From Epiperipatus broadwayi (lineage: Eukaryota > Onychophora > Udeonychophora > Euonychophora > Peripatidae), in the NCBI GenBank assembly GCA_028023455.1, contig JAQFVV010012572.1:868001-932000 (forward strand): a DNA stretch of 64,000 nucleotides, in the 5' to 3' direction. Position 1 is the stretch's first letter. Each line of letters opens with the position of its first letter. The notes under the pieces were generated by a model. It was not told where the DNA came from, ran no database searches, and was given only the letters and a program-made list of their open reading frames with translations. Below are positions 36,001-47,900 of the stretch, piece after piece. The position numbers and the translations under genes were made by a program.

Positions 36001-37880
36001 AACTGGTGACCAAAGACAGATAATTATTATAAAATCAGTATTTATCATACAGTAGTTAATATAAAGCTTCAACAATTTATTTTCAAGCATCCATATTTAT
36101 TTTTAAATTATCTATTTCACATTTTTAATTATATATCTATGTAGTATTTGAGTTCTTCATCTGTTTTAGTATCTTAATTGAAAATATTTCCAAAAGTTAG
36201 TAAAAAAAATAATTTTTCGACAACACAGAAATGTATTTTAATGAAAACACACAAAACTAATAATTACCTTTTTTAATTATTATTATTTAGTATTTTTTGA
36301 AAAAAAAAAACTTTTTTTTTAAAAAAAAAAAAAAAAAAAGGGGAGCAATTCTTGATAAAATTTACATTTGGTAATTAATTAAATTAAGAAATTTGAAAAA
36401 TTAAGCAATCGCAATGTAAATAATTTTAAAAATTATTAATCACATTATTGTTTAGCTATCTGTATATTTATACTTATACATCCAGAGATAAACATAATAT
36501 ACTCAAAGTGAATCATTTCATGGGTAAAAAAAAAAGTTTTGTGCCCGGAATGTTTTAAACTTCATTCTGGCTTTGATTAAGAAATAATACTTTTGTAAAA
36601 CACTTTATGGATATAGTCAATTGGTTGGAAAATCAAATGATGGTTCAACATCTTGCCTGGGAATTAATCCAGAAGCCTTTACCTCACATCAGCTACTGCT
36701 ATTACTAAACTTCTCATGACAGAGTTAGATCTATGATAAGAGCTAATGGTTCTTGAATCAATCCCAACTAAAACAAAAAATTTTTTTAAAAATACTAGAT
36801 TTATCAGTTAAATGGAACAGTTGTGCTCATGTGATTTGCCTATTGCTCAAATTCTTGGGCATCACATTACTTCCTGAGCAAATGACTATGTAACAAATAA
36901 AATTTTGATTATGTTTGTCAACTATGGAACCCTGAATCACATCAACAAAAACCAAAAAAAATTTAAAGAACAATATACCACTATTGTATTCACATATCTT
37001 CCACATACAATTTCTTCATTTTTTTATATATATTGTTTAGTATTCTCGTTAGAACCAAATAACTTTTAACTAAATCATCTTGCTTTTGATTTAAACCTTT
37101 TATACATAATTACATGTAAAATGAATCAATCTAAACCAACAAATAATAAGCTTTCAATTTTTCTCTATCTGAGATCAGGATAATCCAGATTCATTATTTG
37201 ATTTTAATCTTGGGACAAATCCAATACCTTTGGAATTGTCTTGGCTACCAAATCATACATTCTAAAGATATAATAACACTTTGATAAGTACCAATTTTAA
37301 TAAGCTTGTAAGTAAATTACCACTTATCAAATATGAAACGTTGATAATACCAACTTATTTATGGAACAATGAAGTCTGAAAATGTTGATATAATAATGAA
37401 ATGGAATTCAAAAATAAAAGAGAATCTTTAGTATTGAAACAAAAAATGGGCATTATTTTCAAGTTTATTTAAATGATTCTTTAGAAATCTGACCTGGAAA
37501 TTACAATAACGTTTCCAGATTTGATTGTTCTGTGAATAGGTTTACCTTGGCATTATATTTATTATTATAATTTGCCACTATTAAAATTATCAATTAAATA
37601 TTGAATTACATGTAAATCAGTTATTAACCATTCATCTGCCAAATTTTTTACCTTTATATTTACTTATTTTTTTTATTTACATCACTATATTTTATTCTAC
37701 AGTTCTGTCTTTGGTCATGGTTTAAATTACTTTTAGCCCCCTACTTTCATTGTAAAGCTTGTGTACATTGTATTACAGTCATAGTTGTAAAATTGTACAT
37801 ATTAATTGCCTTCAGTACTGTTACATACATTTTGTTTAGTATAATAAAATTTGTATAATAAATTTTTTTTGGTGTTCTTT
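36001..37880 (+). other. SETD7: Likely SETD7 3' UTR and polyadenylation region
   Basis: No ORF. Two AATAAA hexamers at 37843-37848 and 37857-37862 are followed by a T/GT-rich tract (TTTTTTTTGGTGTTC), the usual downstream element. A long A/T homopolymer lies at 36300-36340. The end is inferred from sequence only; an earlier site is possible. Confidence 0.55.
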
Positions 37881-38244
37881 TTTTACTCTTGAAATCTTAC
37901 TATAATATTCGCCCATTTATCATTGCTCATCAATCTTTATTACAATAATGACTAGAAAAATAGACATTTGTAAATTTCTTACAATATAAATAGCACATGA
38001 AAATATCCATCCCTAGTGGTATGATTAATACATTTGTTTTTTGGTTTTCCTATGCTTAAGAACAAACAGGAGACTATTTACAAAGACAAAGGTACTTTAG
38101 ATGGACAATCCCAAAATGATATAACTATTATGGCTATGAAATTATTGCTATTGTTTTTATCTGTGAAAATATTTGTATTATCGTATTATATACTTCCAAA
38201 TCACCTAAATGCTAAATAATCTTAGTTTATGGGATTGTTTGCAA

Positions 38245-38897
38245 TTAAGCATCACATGATCACCATTTCCTATGCTTTCTCATAACTGTTAATAAAATAG
38301 GCAATACTCTTCGTGCCACTCAGTGCAAGCCAGAGTAATCAATGGATGCTAGAAGGCTTGTGCACAAAATCCCTATCTAGTGTCTACTCATCCAATATCC
38401 CCAGACTAGTTTCTAGCTTGTGGCTTTTCTTTTAATAAGTTATGAGTAAGCATAAGAGCAAGCATAAGAAATGGTGAACATGTGATGTTTAGTGGTTTAA
38501 TACCAATCCTAATAGAATAGTGGTGACTATAATTATTAAAGAACCAAAGATACCAAAATGTATGGGTACTGAACTGAGTTTAGACCCCTATGACTATATA
38601 AGCTAATGAACTTGGATTGAAAATATTTTTGTGTTTTCAAATTTTATTCTCATAGTTTTGTAGTTAAGTAGAGATAAAAGGTGGTTGCTGGAGGATTGCA
38701 TTAGATCCTAAGATCTAAGCGCAGTGCTCTCAGATCCAAGACTCCTCACTGATGAAAGCCACAAGTTAGAAACTAGTCTGGTGATATTGAATGAGTAGGC
38801 ACTAAATAGGGATTTTATGCACAAGCCTTCTGGCATCCATTGATTACTCTGGTTTGCACTGAATGGTCTACTGTATGGAAGATTCTGCCTGTTTTAG
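38245..38897. repeat. Foldback repeat family F1, two-armed copy
   Basis: A forward arm (38245-38432; leader CATCACATGATCACCATTTC, then ATCAATGGATGCTAGAAGG) joins an inverted arm (38440-38897; GAACATGTGATGTTTAGTGG ... CATCCATTGATTACTCTGG). Arms are unequal because the forward arm is internally deleted. It lies just downstream of the SETD7 polyadenylation region. Confidence 0.85.
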
Positions 38898-38929
38898 TTG
38901 TTTGCAATTAGTTGGTTGTCCACCAAAAT

Positions 38930-40025
38930 TTATTTGTATTACCCAGCTTCTTCAGTATGGAATGAAGAAGTATTATTAGTACAAGTGGAAAACCGGAGGC
39001 GTTTGAAATGAAAATTGGTGTTGAAGGATGTGTACTTGCTCCAACATAGTTTTCGAATTTTATGATGAAACGGTGATCAAAATGTGATACAGGTTTGATG
39101 GTGGAATTTTTAATTTGAATCAATTAAAAGCAAAAACAATAACATTTATTTCTTGGATTCTGGATTTGCAGTATGCTTATAATTGTGCTAGTGTTGCCAT
39201 TTAAAAAGACAATTTATAGAATGTATTATTGTTTTGAATGTAACAGTAAAAAAATTTTGTTCAATAATTTATGTCCAAAAAACTCAATGCTTTATCAGCC
39301 AATGAAAAAAAGAAAAATCCTCAACAACTTTTACACCTTGGATGGTTATCAACTTGAGAATATAAACCAATTTAAATAACTTAGTAGTTCAATAAATAGA
39401 AAAGTGGATTTAGATTTAAGGTACAACAGTTTCCAATGTGCTTTCTACTTTTAACACGTTAGAAGATAGGAAATTTCATCACAGAAAAATAGGTTGTAAT
39501 TTTACGTAATTTATTGTACAGAAGTGAGACTTGGACACCCTATCGATACATTGTAATGATATTAGAAGTTTCATTTACAAAGGCTCAATAAAATTTTAAA
39601 AATTTAATGAAAAAATTATAAAACCAATCAATATGTTCTTCAATTTGTTGGATGTGATATTATAGAATCCGCTATTATAAAATAACAGTTCATTGGATTG
39701 GACATGTAAAATGAATGGACAATGCAACACTCCCTAAAAGGATGTTTTATGGGTAAACTTGAATATGGTTTTCATAGAAGAGATAAGACCCCATCTACAT
39801 TATAAACATTACCTAAGAATATTTTAAAGCAGTGTAATATTGATTGTTTCCATTAGGAAGATAGACAATATTGAAATATTTCAGAAAAAAGTTTTCTGTT
39901 AAAGAAATTAAAAAACAGCATCATGAAGTACCAAATACAGAGAAATGGACCAGCATGTTCTATATTTGGATATATTGTTGTTCACTAATTGGTTTGTATA
40001 GACAAAGTCATTTCAAAAAGTTTTT
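38930..40025 (+). mobile_element. RTE-BovB-like LINE fragment, degraded
   Basis: Readable pieces in order: 'FEMKIGVEGCVLAPT' (motif B, consensus G-V-R-Q-G-C-V-L-A-P-T), 'FDGGIFNLNQLKAKT', a 'DLQYAYNCA' remnant of the F-A-D-D-C-A active site, 'SSINRKVDLDLRYN' and 'ACSIFGYIVVHXLVCI'-like terminal finger debris near 39950. These match the group of the copy at 30.5-32.9 kb. Inactive. Confidence 0.75.
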
Positions 40026-40095
40026 TTTTCTTTCCTTTGAATTGGAATAAATTTGAGCTCAGGATTTTTCAATCTATTCACCCTCCATTCTATTT

Positions 40096-41280
40096 CAAGC
40101 AACAAATACACATAACCACACTCATGTGAACAAATACATGATCCCCAATATAAGTATTTCACACAGAACCAGCACTCATCAGTTGGGCCAGATCATAATC
40201 TCTCGCACATATATTAAGATAGTGCTATATAATGAGTAAAATGTATGTTTACCAGCTATATATGCATCTACAATAATTTAATGAAAAACAAACAATAACC
40301 GGAATAATAAAAACAAGTTTATTCACTTGCTAATAAAATAAAGAATAATAAAATAAAATGAGTGAAATCACTTTAGCTTCTTTAAACAATTCAAATAATT
40401 AGTCGCATGATAAAGTGTTCATACACACAAATATTATATACAAAGTCCAAATATTTGTGTGTATCCATTTACTTTGGTTTTAACATACAGACATTCTAAA
40501 CTTATTTCTAATATCAGACTTTAACCATTTCACTGACTTCTACAACAATTAGCACACACATTGTATTTTTTGCTTATATGGTTGCACAATTGCTGCTCAC
40601 ACGATTGTATAAATGCTGTTCTGCCGCTGCTAGAATGTATCTGGTTATTTTTATACAGCTCAGAATACATAGTAGGGCTCATTTACATATATTGACCTTG
40701 CTCAATATCAAATCCACATTTTCAGCTTTATGCTAATTTTCTAGAGTATATTTATACCGATAATAATTTTAATGTAGTCTGTACTTATAATACAAGATTT
40801 CATTAAACTTTATTTACAATAAATATACATATAACACACAGAACAGTCCGGATAGTAATTCCTCAAACTTTAAATGGACAGGCTTCAATCTTATCATCCC
40901 TCCAACTATTCCACCATCCATTTCATCTAAAAACCAACAATGGACTGCTCAAAGTCCTTGTTGGATTTGATATTATAGTCATATCCATTGTCTGTTTTTC
41001 AATGAAATGGATGGTTGAATAGTTGGAAAGGTTAGAAGGCTGAGCGTTAAAGTTTGAGGAATTGCTACCTTAATATAAACTGAGCACTGGTTTTATACAT
41101 GTGTGAGAGATTATGATCTCACCCAATTTTACAAGTTCTGGTTCTGCACAAAATATGTATATTGGGGATCAAGTATCTCTTTCATATGTGTATGGTCATA
41201 TGCATCGGCTGCCTGAGATAGAGTGGAAGACAAATAGACTAAAAAACCCTGAGTTCAAACCCCTCTAATCATATATACAT
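40096..41280. repeat. Foldback repeat family F2, two arms 870 bases apart
   Basis: The segment CACATAACCACACTCATGTG ... CCAGATCATAATCTCTCGCA (40096-40203) and the inverted TGTGAGAGATTATGATCTCA ... GAGTTCAAACCCCTCTAATC (41091-41268) belong to the same family as the palindrome at 4.9-5.3 kb. A smaller hairpin-like pair around 40850-41060 (CCTCAAACTTTAAATGGACA and AAAGTTTGAGGAATTGCTAC, with TCCATTTCATC and its complement) lies between the arms, so the whole may be one large foldback of about 1.2 kb. Confidence 0.6.
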
Positions 41281-41559
41281 TCATATATGTATATTTTATT
41301 TTCTTATTTAACAAATTAATTATAAAAAGAAAAAAAAACTATTATTAAAACAGACATTTTGTGTACCAGAAATATTCCAATAAATTGAAACTACAAAACT
41401 TGTTTTTAAAATATTAATTTCCTTCAATGACAGCTTTGATCTCTCCAACTTTAATAAGATAACTAAGACAACAAATTATCCAGATAGTCGGGGTACAAAA
41501 AAGCCGCATTCACCCGTAAATTTCTAATTAAGACAAATATAAAAATAATAAAAATCCAT

Positions 41560-43335
41560 TTAGATGAATTAAATATCTGGAAAGCAATGAAATGATATAA
41601 AAAAAGAGTTAATAATGATATGCAGAAATACAATTATGAATTGGCGGAAAAACTTTAGAAGAGAATCAAAGTCTCAAAAATCTTCTTTTGGAAGAAAAAT
41701 TGTTTTGGCAATAAGAAGATATATTACTATTACTAAAAAGAGACAAAATATATTGAAGTGGAAAAGTTCTATAAAAAAAACTATATTGTAATAATAGTCA
41801 AATAAACAATAACAATAGTAGTTTAACAATTATAATATTTTCTAAATTGTCAAGTATTTTAAATGGAGAGATAAGACATAAAATTAAATCTATGAAGAAT
41901 GAAAAATAAACAGATGAAAAATTGGAGTTAGCACGTTTGTATATCAAATGCTTAAATGATAAAGATGTATCATGTGATTGAGAGAAGGCAATAGTGATAT
42001 TGAGATTTAAGAAATATACAAAAACATTTTGAAATTTACAGATCAGTCTTCTATCAGGTCTAAATAAGATTTTCATTAAAATTATTATAACTAACCTGCA
42101 AAGAATTTTGAGCTCAGTCAGCTAAAAGAAAAATGAACCAATAACTTGGAATTACCATTATTCTTTGGATTTGTAGAAAATTTTCACTATAAGCATTTCC
42201 GCAGTAATTAAAGCAATTGAAACATCAAGGAGTATTATAATGCTACAGTAATAATCAGATCACATGATTACACTAAAATGTTAACAATGATATAGTTATA
42301 TCATCTCCAGAATTTTGGTACAGTACTTTTATGGAATGTATTTTCATAATTAAAATGGAAAACTAAAACAATAAAAATAAATGGTTTTTATTTAATTCCT
42401 CTACATTTTACATAAGATGTGGCTTATTTCCAATTAATGGTTTGAAATCTCAGAAAATCCAGTCGATGATGTATAATAAAATTGTCTAAAAAGATACAAC
42501 ACCAGTACGTCAGTTACCAGGATGATTACCGGACACCGGCAGGAAAAAGCATAGTAGTTTCCGTGCTCCACTTGCCACAAACTCGATAAAGTGACAGCAG
42601 TCAGGAAATGATTAAAAAAAGATTGTGAGCTAACTGAGTTATATCACTATATTATCCATATCAACAAAAAGTATTACAATATTTGTCTGATATTTGCCAA
42701 ACTTTATTTCCAGTAATAGATCCTAAAGAAAAGTTTTGTTAATCATTTTTCATATGAGCGAATAAAGATTGATAATAATAAATTAGAAAGTAACAATTGG
42801 AAATATCTTGGTCAGATTATTAATTCAGATCAAGCATAGTGGATAAAACTAATCACAGAATTAAAATTAAATTCAATGCTTTCAAATAGACTTAAGTAAT
42901 ATTAAAACAAAATATATTGATGTTTTTTGAAAACAAGTTTAATAGATATGTTTGTTCAATTCACACATATGAATCTGAGAATGGAAGCTTAACAGAAGAA
43001 CAATATAGTGACTTCAGACTATACAAAGAAGTAGGGGAAGATTTATGTTGAGACTAATGAGACTGATAACAAAATATAAGGCTGACAGAATAAGTAGATA
43101 CTGATGACATCATTAAAAAATTAAAAAAATGAAATGAAACTGGACTGGACATATTGTGAGAATAATAGATGATACAGTTAAAGTTATAAATTGAATTGCA
43201 AAAGTTCTAGAAAGAGACCATTCTGAGATCGATAGACAAATTAAAATAGTTTGCTAGAATGACATGAAAAAGAGAATCTATTGATTGGAGAAACTGGATT
43301 AACCATGAAGAGACCATCTACAATGGATCAATAAA
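41560..43335 (+). mobile_element. RTE-clade LINE, strongly degraded
   Basis: Nucleotide similarity to the RTE copy at 26.8-28.5 kb runs in order: AAAAAAGAGTTAATAATGAT (41600), a degraded 'RKYTKTF.NLQISLLSGLNKIF' segment (about 42000-42080), a thumb remnant with 'NNWKYLGQIINSD' (about 42790-42830), 'TYESENGSLTEEQY' and 'WTGHIVRIID'. A gap around 42490-42640 carries unrelated, more GC-rich DNA. Clearly dead. Confidence 0.7.
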
Positions 43336-43339
43336 ATTG

Positions 43340-44745
43340 AAAATAATGCAGTTAAGATTATTTAACAAAGATTAAAAGTCTTACAGTGAAAAAGAAACTA
43401 AACTGATTCCAGAAAAAGAGGTCATCGCTGATATATGTTGGATAATCAAAAAGAGCATAATAGAAAAAGGTAGCACACTTTATTGATTGCAAGATTTTTA
43501 ATTTAATTGGTCACATCCCATTTTTGGAAAGATGTCTGAGAGTACTGAAGTATTTCATTATTCATGAGGAATGTATACAAGACTAGAAATTACATCTAAA
43601 ACAAATAGATGGTGGTGAAAGATGAACATCATCTAATCAGTATATAATAAGAATCATTCCATTACTATATATATATATATATCCTGCATGGTTTGGTATA
43701 ACGGTAGAGATGGCAGATTGGAACTCCCAGCTCTCACTCCTACTCAAACTTCTTATTAACTTCTAAGCAATAAAATCATTTGGTTATCACACTGGCACAG
43801 AAATTAGGTCATTATATTGTCATACTAGTTATTCAAATTGTATACAGAATATATACTGGAAGTGAGGGGGCGAGGGTAGATTGGAAAAGGATATATGAAA
43901 TTACTAGTTATAGCTGAAAACAGAGAATCCTTGAAGACAATTAGGAAAGTTAACAAAGTGACAAATAGAATTGCTATTAAGATGCACAATGGTGGACTGA
44001 CTCCAGATAAAAATTCCAGGATCAAAGTTTAATTTGTCACTTCTTTACTCAAATGTCAAATGATATTCCGAGTGATTATACATTTCAATTATTATAGAAG
44101 CTGACTTTAAAAATTACAGTGAAGAAAGTCATCCAGTGTTTGTTCCCTTCAATCATTCATCAATACCAAGAACACCCAGCAAACAAATAGTTCATCATAG
44201 ATTAGAAATGGCAGAATTATAATAAAAAGTTTGAAAAATATCTTTAAATGTAGTGATGATATATTTTGAAAATCAAAATTGTTCAAGCTACATATTTTTT
44301 GTTATGTTCTATGAATATAAAAACTGAATATTGAAGCAGGATATGACATGGTAATCTTTGAAATGTGATCTTGATTAAGGCATTTGCGAATGCCAGACAG
44401 CAAGAAAAACTCATAAGTTAATACTGGATCCGTTTAAAATTGTTTTATTTTAATCATGAGCTAATTCACTAGAAAAGTATGCAATATTCAAGAAGTTGAA
44501 AGGAGAATTATAAACAGTCAGATAGATAGATCCTAATACTACAATAGTTAAGGAACCTGAAAAATCAAACACATCATAGACCATTCTGAAGAAATGCCAT
44601 TTATGTGATTGCTAGAAATTTACATCACCTTAGGAGTAGCTAATAATAAGAACAGATTTTCCCTAATATGTCAAAAGTCAGAGCACCTTGCATTAACTAC
44701 TCTCACGCATGGATAATTAAAGGGTCAGTGTTCATTTTAAGATAA
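43340..44745. other. Intergenic AT-rich stretch
   Basis: No gene seen. A tRNA-like A box (TGGTATAACGG) sits at about 43693-43703 after an (AT)n run, without a convincing B box; a weak SINE candidate only. Confidence 0.4.
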
Positions 44746-44749
44746 TATT

Positions 44750-44755
44750 TTTATT
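44750..44755 (-). promoter_or_regulatory. Candidate polyadenylation signal of the HDAC-like gene
   Basis: TTTATT on the plus strand is AATAAA on the minus strand, about 140 bases beyond the proposed stop codon at 44895. The position fits a short 3' UTR. The hexamer is common in AT-rich DNA, so this is only a candidate. Confidence 0.35.
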
Positions 44756-44894
44756 AGATCAATTCTAAGTTTCTTTTTAATACATTTTCTTTAAATAAAA
44801 TATATGAAAATTTCTATAAATAATGTACATAATAAATAAATTATTTACATATATCACAATTTAAGCAATTGAATTTTGATTTCCAAAAAAGTGG

Positions 44895-44918
44895 CTACAA
44901 TTTTCTTTGCTGCCATAC
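44895..44918 (-). CDS. HDAC-like gene, probable terminal exon
   Basis: After a TTTTTTGATAG acceptor, the reading phase required by the preceding exon gives V-W-Q-Q-R-K-L and a stop. Family members continue after H-R-A-A with a short Val/Tyr-Trp-Arg-type tail, so this fits. It is short, so chance cannot be excluded. Confidence 0.5.
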   Translation of the reverse strand, partial: VWQQRKL

Positions 44919-47900
44919 CTATCAAAAAAGAAATAAAAATAATTATTTTTTTATAATAGTACATTTTTTTCATAAAATCTATTTTTATTCTATACACAAA
45001 TAATATAAATATCTATAACTATAAATGAAAAAAGTATATATAAATCTGCATATTAATATTCAAATTCAGAGCAAAAACCTCTCCAACAATCTCCCATAAA
45101 TGAATCATAAATCACAAAACATTACCAGACGTTTTTTCTATGAATTTAATTTTAAATTTGGAGAAGTAATTTCACTAAATGTAAATTATTCAATGAGCAT
45201 TTATTTTGAATTCATTTATTTTGCTACTTTTTATTTATCAATATATTTTGGTCTCAATTAAAAAACTGTTAAATTTCAATCAAAGAAGTTGTAGGAATCC
45301 CAATGTGTCATTATTGTCGATAAATTCAAAAATGGGTCTTAAAACAAATTTTATAAATAGTAAATGCAATTGAGCGATCAAAACCCTTATGATGAAGAAC
45401 AAAAACGTGATTACAATTTTATAATAGTTTTGATCACTGAATGTGCATGTAGCATGATCATCAGATAAAATTTTCAAATTCTATATAAGAAGTTATGTTT
45501 TGAATTTGCCGATAATAATAAAAAACTGATCTCACACAACAGTGAACTTTTTCCTACTTGGAAGTTATAATATGTATTGAAAAAGATGAAAAAAAATTTT
45601 AAAGGGCAACTTTTGTTTACCAACATCTTAAAATATTATAGATTTCTATTCCTTTTGGGTTCACATCATAATATGAATGTGAAAATAGCACTAGTCTATC
45701 CAGTCAGTGACTTTGATTCAACTTCGTCAACTTTTGATAGTTTTACATTAACAAGTGATATCTATTTATCTTTAATGATTCATATTTATTCATTCTCTCA
45801 TAAAAAGTAAAAATTGAAAATGTGATTAAACTTTTTAACTTTTCATATTCTCAAAACCCAAAGCCAATTGATTTCTTGAACATTAGTTATAAATTTCAGA
45901 TTTAATATGTTACTTAGATACAACAATCCAATCTATATAATTAGATTATAGATATCAAAATACTAAAATCAATATTACATAAAACAAAGATATATCACTG
46001 ACTGTAGCTTATCTGAAGATCTTGGAATTTGAAATAGGCTTCATTATTGCCTATTAAACACCAAATAATCGCAAAGCAAGAATCCATTCATTGAATCTGA
46101 TTTCCCATTATTTCAATAATTATATTACATACAAATATAAATATTTACAGCCGTGTGGTGTAAAGAATACAATCATCTGCCATGCTCATGACATTTTGGG
46201 CTTCACGTTTACAGTGGAGATTGGAGAATTTTCCAATTGCTGTGAACAACCAAATGCTAATTGACGTTACTTGATAAATGATTATCTACATATTTTTTAT
46301 CAGGAGAGTAAAGAACATCTGAAGATGAGTATAAATATGCTGATCATAAACAAAATAGATGTATTAAGATATAAATTTCATCATAAATGAAGAAGATATA
46401 CATTGTAGCAATGTCTATGGTTTATTTTTATCTATCTTGCTTAAATAGACTATAACTAAAAAAAAAAATCTGTTATAGCTACAAGTAATAATTTGGTAAT
46501 ATACAGTTAATTCTCAATAGGATAAATAGTTGAAACTTATTCTCATTCAAAATGATATAAGCAAACTCTACGTTTGCAGATTACAGCAGACGTTTCTGCA
46601 ATTGGAATCCAGATATTAATACCACATGTTCAATAATAACCTCAACCATTTTCTAGAATTCAGCAAATAAGAATGACTGCTAGAAATACTCGCTCTACTG
46701 AGGTACTAATCATCCCAGTTTAGAGGATCATCATAAGTAATCTTTACATCTCAATGCAACTATTTGATTAAATAATGCAGACCAAGTTAGAGCTATATAA
46801 CCGATAATTATTTTTATCATTAATAAATGCATACACAGATACATAAAATCTAAATATATATGTTAAAACCAAATTGACCAGTGTAGGATCTATATAATTA
46901 TGCAAGCAAGTTAGCATGGCTTTAAACACCTTAGAATTTGTTGAATTTCAAATTATTACTTTGAACAGAATAAAGAAGTAAAAAAGGTTGTTAGAAAGAT
47001 AAATGCATTAACTCCAACTTTAATTCTTAAGTCCCCATTGAGAAATGTAAAAACTATAAACTGATTTTGAGATATGAATATTATGGCACTACTTTTTTGT
47101 ATCTATTAATCATTCAAGCATATGGTAATGAGCTTGCTCTTGAAATAATATGAAGAAGTTAAGAAACTCATATGAGATTATTTTTGGTATTAACATCCTA
47201 GTGGCCTGACATAAAATTGATATCACTAAAATATATAAAAGTTGATCTATTTAAAGTGCAGTTTTCATTAATAATTCTTAATCAGAAGGTAATCAGCCTT
47301 TGATATGTACTGTTCAATCATGTTACTATCTCATCGATGTTATTATAGTGAGTATACAGAATAATCTCAAACCCAAATGCAAGATAAAGACTTTTAAAAG
47401 ATAAGAATGGCCATCTTATCATTTTAAAATCTCTATTTTGCAAATGGGTTTGAAAGTGTCCTGCATACTCACTATAACATCGGTGAGTTAATAACATGAT
47501 TAAAGTGTATGTCGAAGCCTTCTGGTTAAGAAACGTTGATCTAGAATGAAATCTTCATAACTTTTCAAGATAAAATCCAGAAACTAATGTAGTTTTGTGA
47601 ATATTATAGCACTATATTGTCCATTGATTATTCAAATTCAAAGTAGATGGCTCTTAAATAAATGTTTAAATAAAAAAACATTAATCATTAACATAACAAA
47701 CATTTATTCTGAATAACTTAAAAGAAAAAAAAAGACAAACAAATCCCATCTAAACTTACTTTAGTTGCTGCCCGATGCATAATAGTATGCCGAATTGCTA
47801 GAACTTCTAAATTTTTAAAATATCCTCCACCTATAACGCAAGCACAACCAATTCCTTTGGAAACAGCTAAATCAATAACGTAAAGATCTCTTTCAAATAT

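Noticed and set aside
43684-43735. tRNA-like sequence after an (AT)n run
   Set aside because: Only an A-box match is convincing; no B box or cloverleaf.
45280-45810. Short ORFs on both strands taken as extra HDAC-like or other exons
   Set aside because: No family motif, no supporting splice context, and composition like the surrounding AT-rich DNA.
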